From: Cupriavidus basilensis OR16
GTDB taxonomy: Bacteria > Pseudomonadota > Gammaproteobacteria > Burkholderiales > Burkholderiaceae
Assembly: GCF_000243095.1 (NCBI RefSeq)
Contig: NZ_AHJE01000133.1
Coordinates: 1 to 34,335 of the forward strand
Direction of reading: 5' to 3'
DNA length: 34,335 nucleotides
Every line of letters begins with the position of its first letter. The stretch's first letter is position 1. This document shows positions 34,004-34,335 of this stretch, in pieces. The notes below the pieces were generated by a model. It was not told the origin of the DNA. It did not search any database and was given only the letters and a program-made list of their open reading frames with translations. A program made the translations under genes and the position numbers.

Positions 34004-34335
34004 ATGGCTATGATGGATGCATACCCAGGCCCCGCGGCGCAGTCCATGCGCCACCGCCGAACTGCCTTTCCCTCACGCCCAATGCCGCCCCGCCCCCATC
34101 ATCCCGACCCCGCCTTCGCCACCACGCTGGCGCACGGCCTGGCACTGCTGCAGTGCTTTCGCGTGGGCGAGCCCGTCTTGAGCAACAAGCAGCTTGTTGC
34201 GTACACCGGGCTGTCCAAAGCCACCATCAGCCGCCTCACGTACACGCTGGCGGCGCGCGGGCTGTTGCTCTACGACACCGAACTGCGCCGCTACCGGCTG
34301 GGCTCCACCGCGCTCTCGCTCGGCTACCCGCTGCT
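34004..34335 (+). CDS. IclR-family transcriptional regulator (N-terminal part)
   Basis: Cut by the right end of the window. In the frame of the ATG at 34082 (in-frame ATGs also at 34004, 34010, 34013 and 34046; none has a clear ribosome site, so the start is open) the protein reads MPPRPHHPDPAFATTLAHGL, then ALLQCFRVGEPVLSNKQLVA, YTGLSKATISRLTYTLAARG and LRRYRLGSTALSLGYPLL. This is the winged helix-turn-helix of IclR regulators, with recognition helix SKATISRLTYTL and the R-Y-R-L-G wing. The effector-binding domain is outside the window. It is divergent from the acyl-CoA dehydrogenase/Bug/CoA-transferase operon and is the obvious candidate for its regulator. Confidence 0.85.
   Translation, partial: MAMMDAYPGPAAQSMRHRRTAFPSRPMPPRPHHPDPAFATTLAHGLALLQCFRVGEPVLSNKQLVAYTGLSKATISRLTYTLAARGLLLYDTELRRYRLGSTALSLGYPL

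Overview
The window is high-GC, densely coded chromosomal DNA from a beta-proteobacterium, most probably a Burkholderiaceae member close to Cupriavidus/Ralstonia. The signs are two Bug-type (tripartite tricarboxylate transporter) solute receptors, a Burkholderiales-type trimeric porin, a glycerol ABC importer of glpSTPQUV type beside glpR, glpK and glpD, and a CoA-transferase/acyl-CoA dehydrogenase catabolic operon. The assignment rests on gene families and composition only. I saw no rRNA, tRNA, CRISPR, prophage or insertion sequence.

Layout. (1) 1-1361: start of a Rieske oxygenase and a small partner gene (minus strand) behind a strong palindrome, then a remnant of an alpha/beta hydrolase. 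(2) 1683-3849: porin and a frameshifted Bug receptor (plus). (3) 3954-7188: a likely tetR-MFS-ene-reductase operon (minus) headed by two tandem palindromes. (4) 7349-9096: heptosyltransferase WaaC and a small exported protein. (5) 9154-12727: isochorismatase-like hydrolase and divergent LysR gene separated by a TTTGTG hexamer repeat, then an APC permease whose 3' end collides with that of a convergent tetR. (6) 12871-13461: an exported protein built almost entirely of a 38-residue repeat with the motif D-x-[FY]-T-[DE]-G-A. (7) 13551-25204: glycerol locus, with glpS-T-P-Q-U-V on the minus strand, divergent glpR, a broken purU, a Nudix gene, then glpK and glpD on the plus strand. (8) 25377-29099: small hypothetical genes around a broken lipoprotein serine hydrolase. 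(9) 29182-34335: an operon of acyl-CoA dehydrogenase, Bug receptor, acyl-CoA dehydrogenase and CaiB/BaiF CoA-transferase, with a divergent, window-truncated IclR regulator.

How the genes work together. glpK and glpD form the intact core of glycerol catabolism (glycerol to glycerol-3-phosphate to dihydroxyacetone phosphate). The ABC importer that should feed it is damaged in at least two subunits: GlpT lacks Walker A and the Q-loop, and glpS is frameshifted in its ABC signature; GlpV may also lack its tail. The ene-reductase operon looks like an autoregulated response to reactive electrophiles. The last operon looks like uptake, CoA activation and oxidation of an unknown carboxylate.

The most striking overall signal is the number of lesions: 1-nt indels (3719, about 18942, about 26935, about 33327), a 7-nt deletion and a 19-bp tandem duplication in purU, an apparent in-frame loss of about 75 codons in glpT, and genes whose 3' ends run into foreign sequence (hydrolase, permease/TetR pair, purU, perhaps glpV). 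Either this lineage is decaying, or the sequence carries indel and assembly errors; the mixture of lesion types suggests that not all are base-calling errors.
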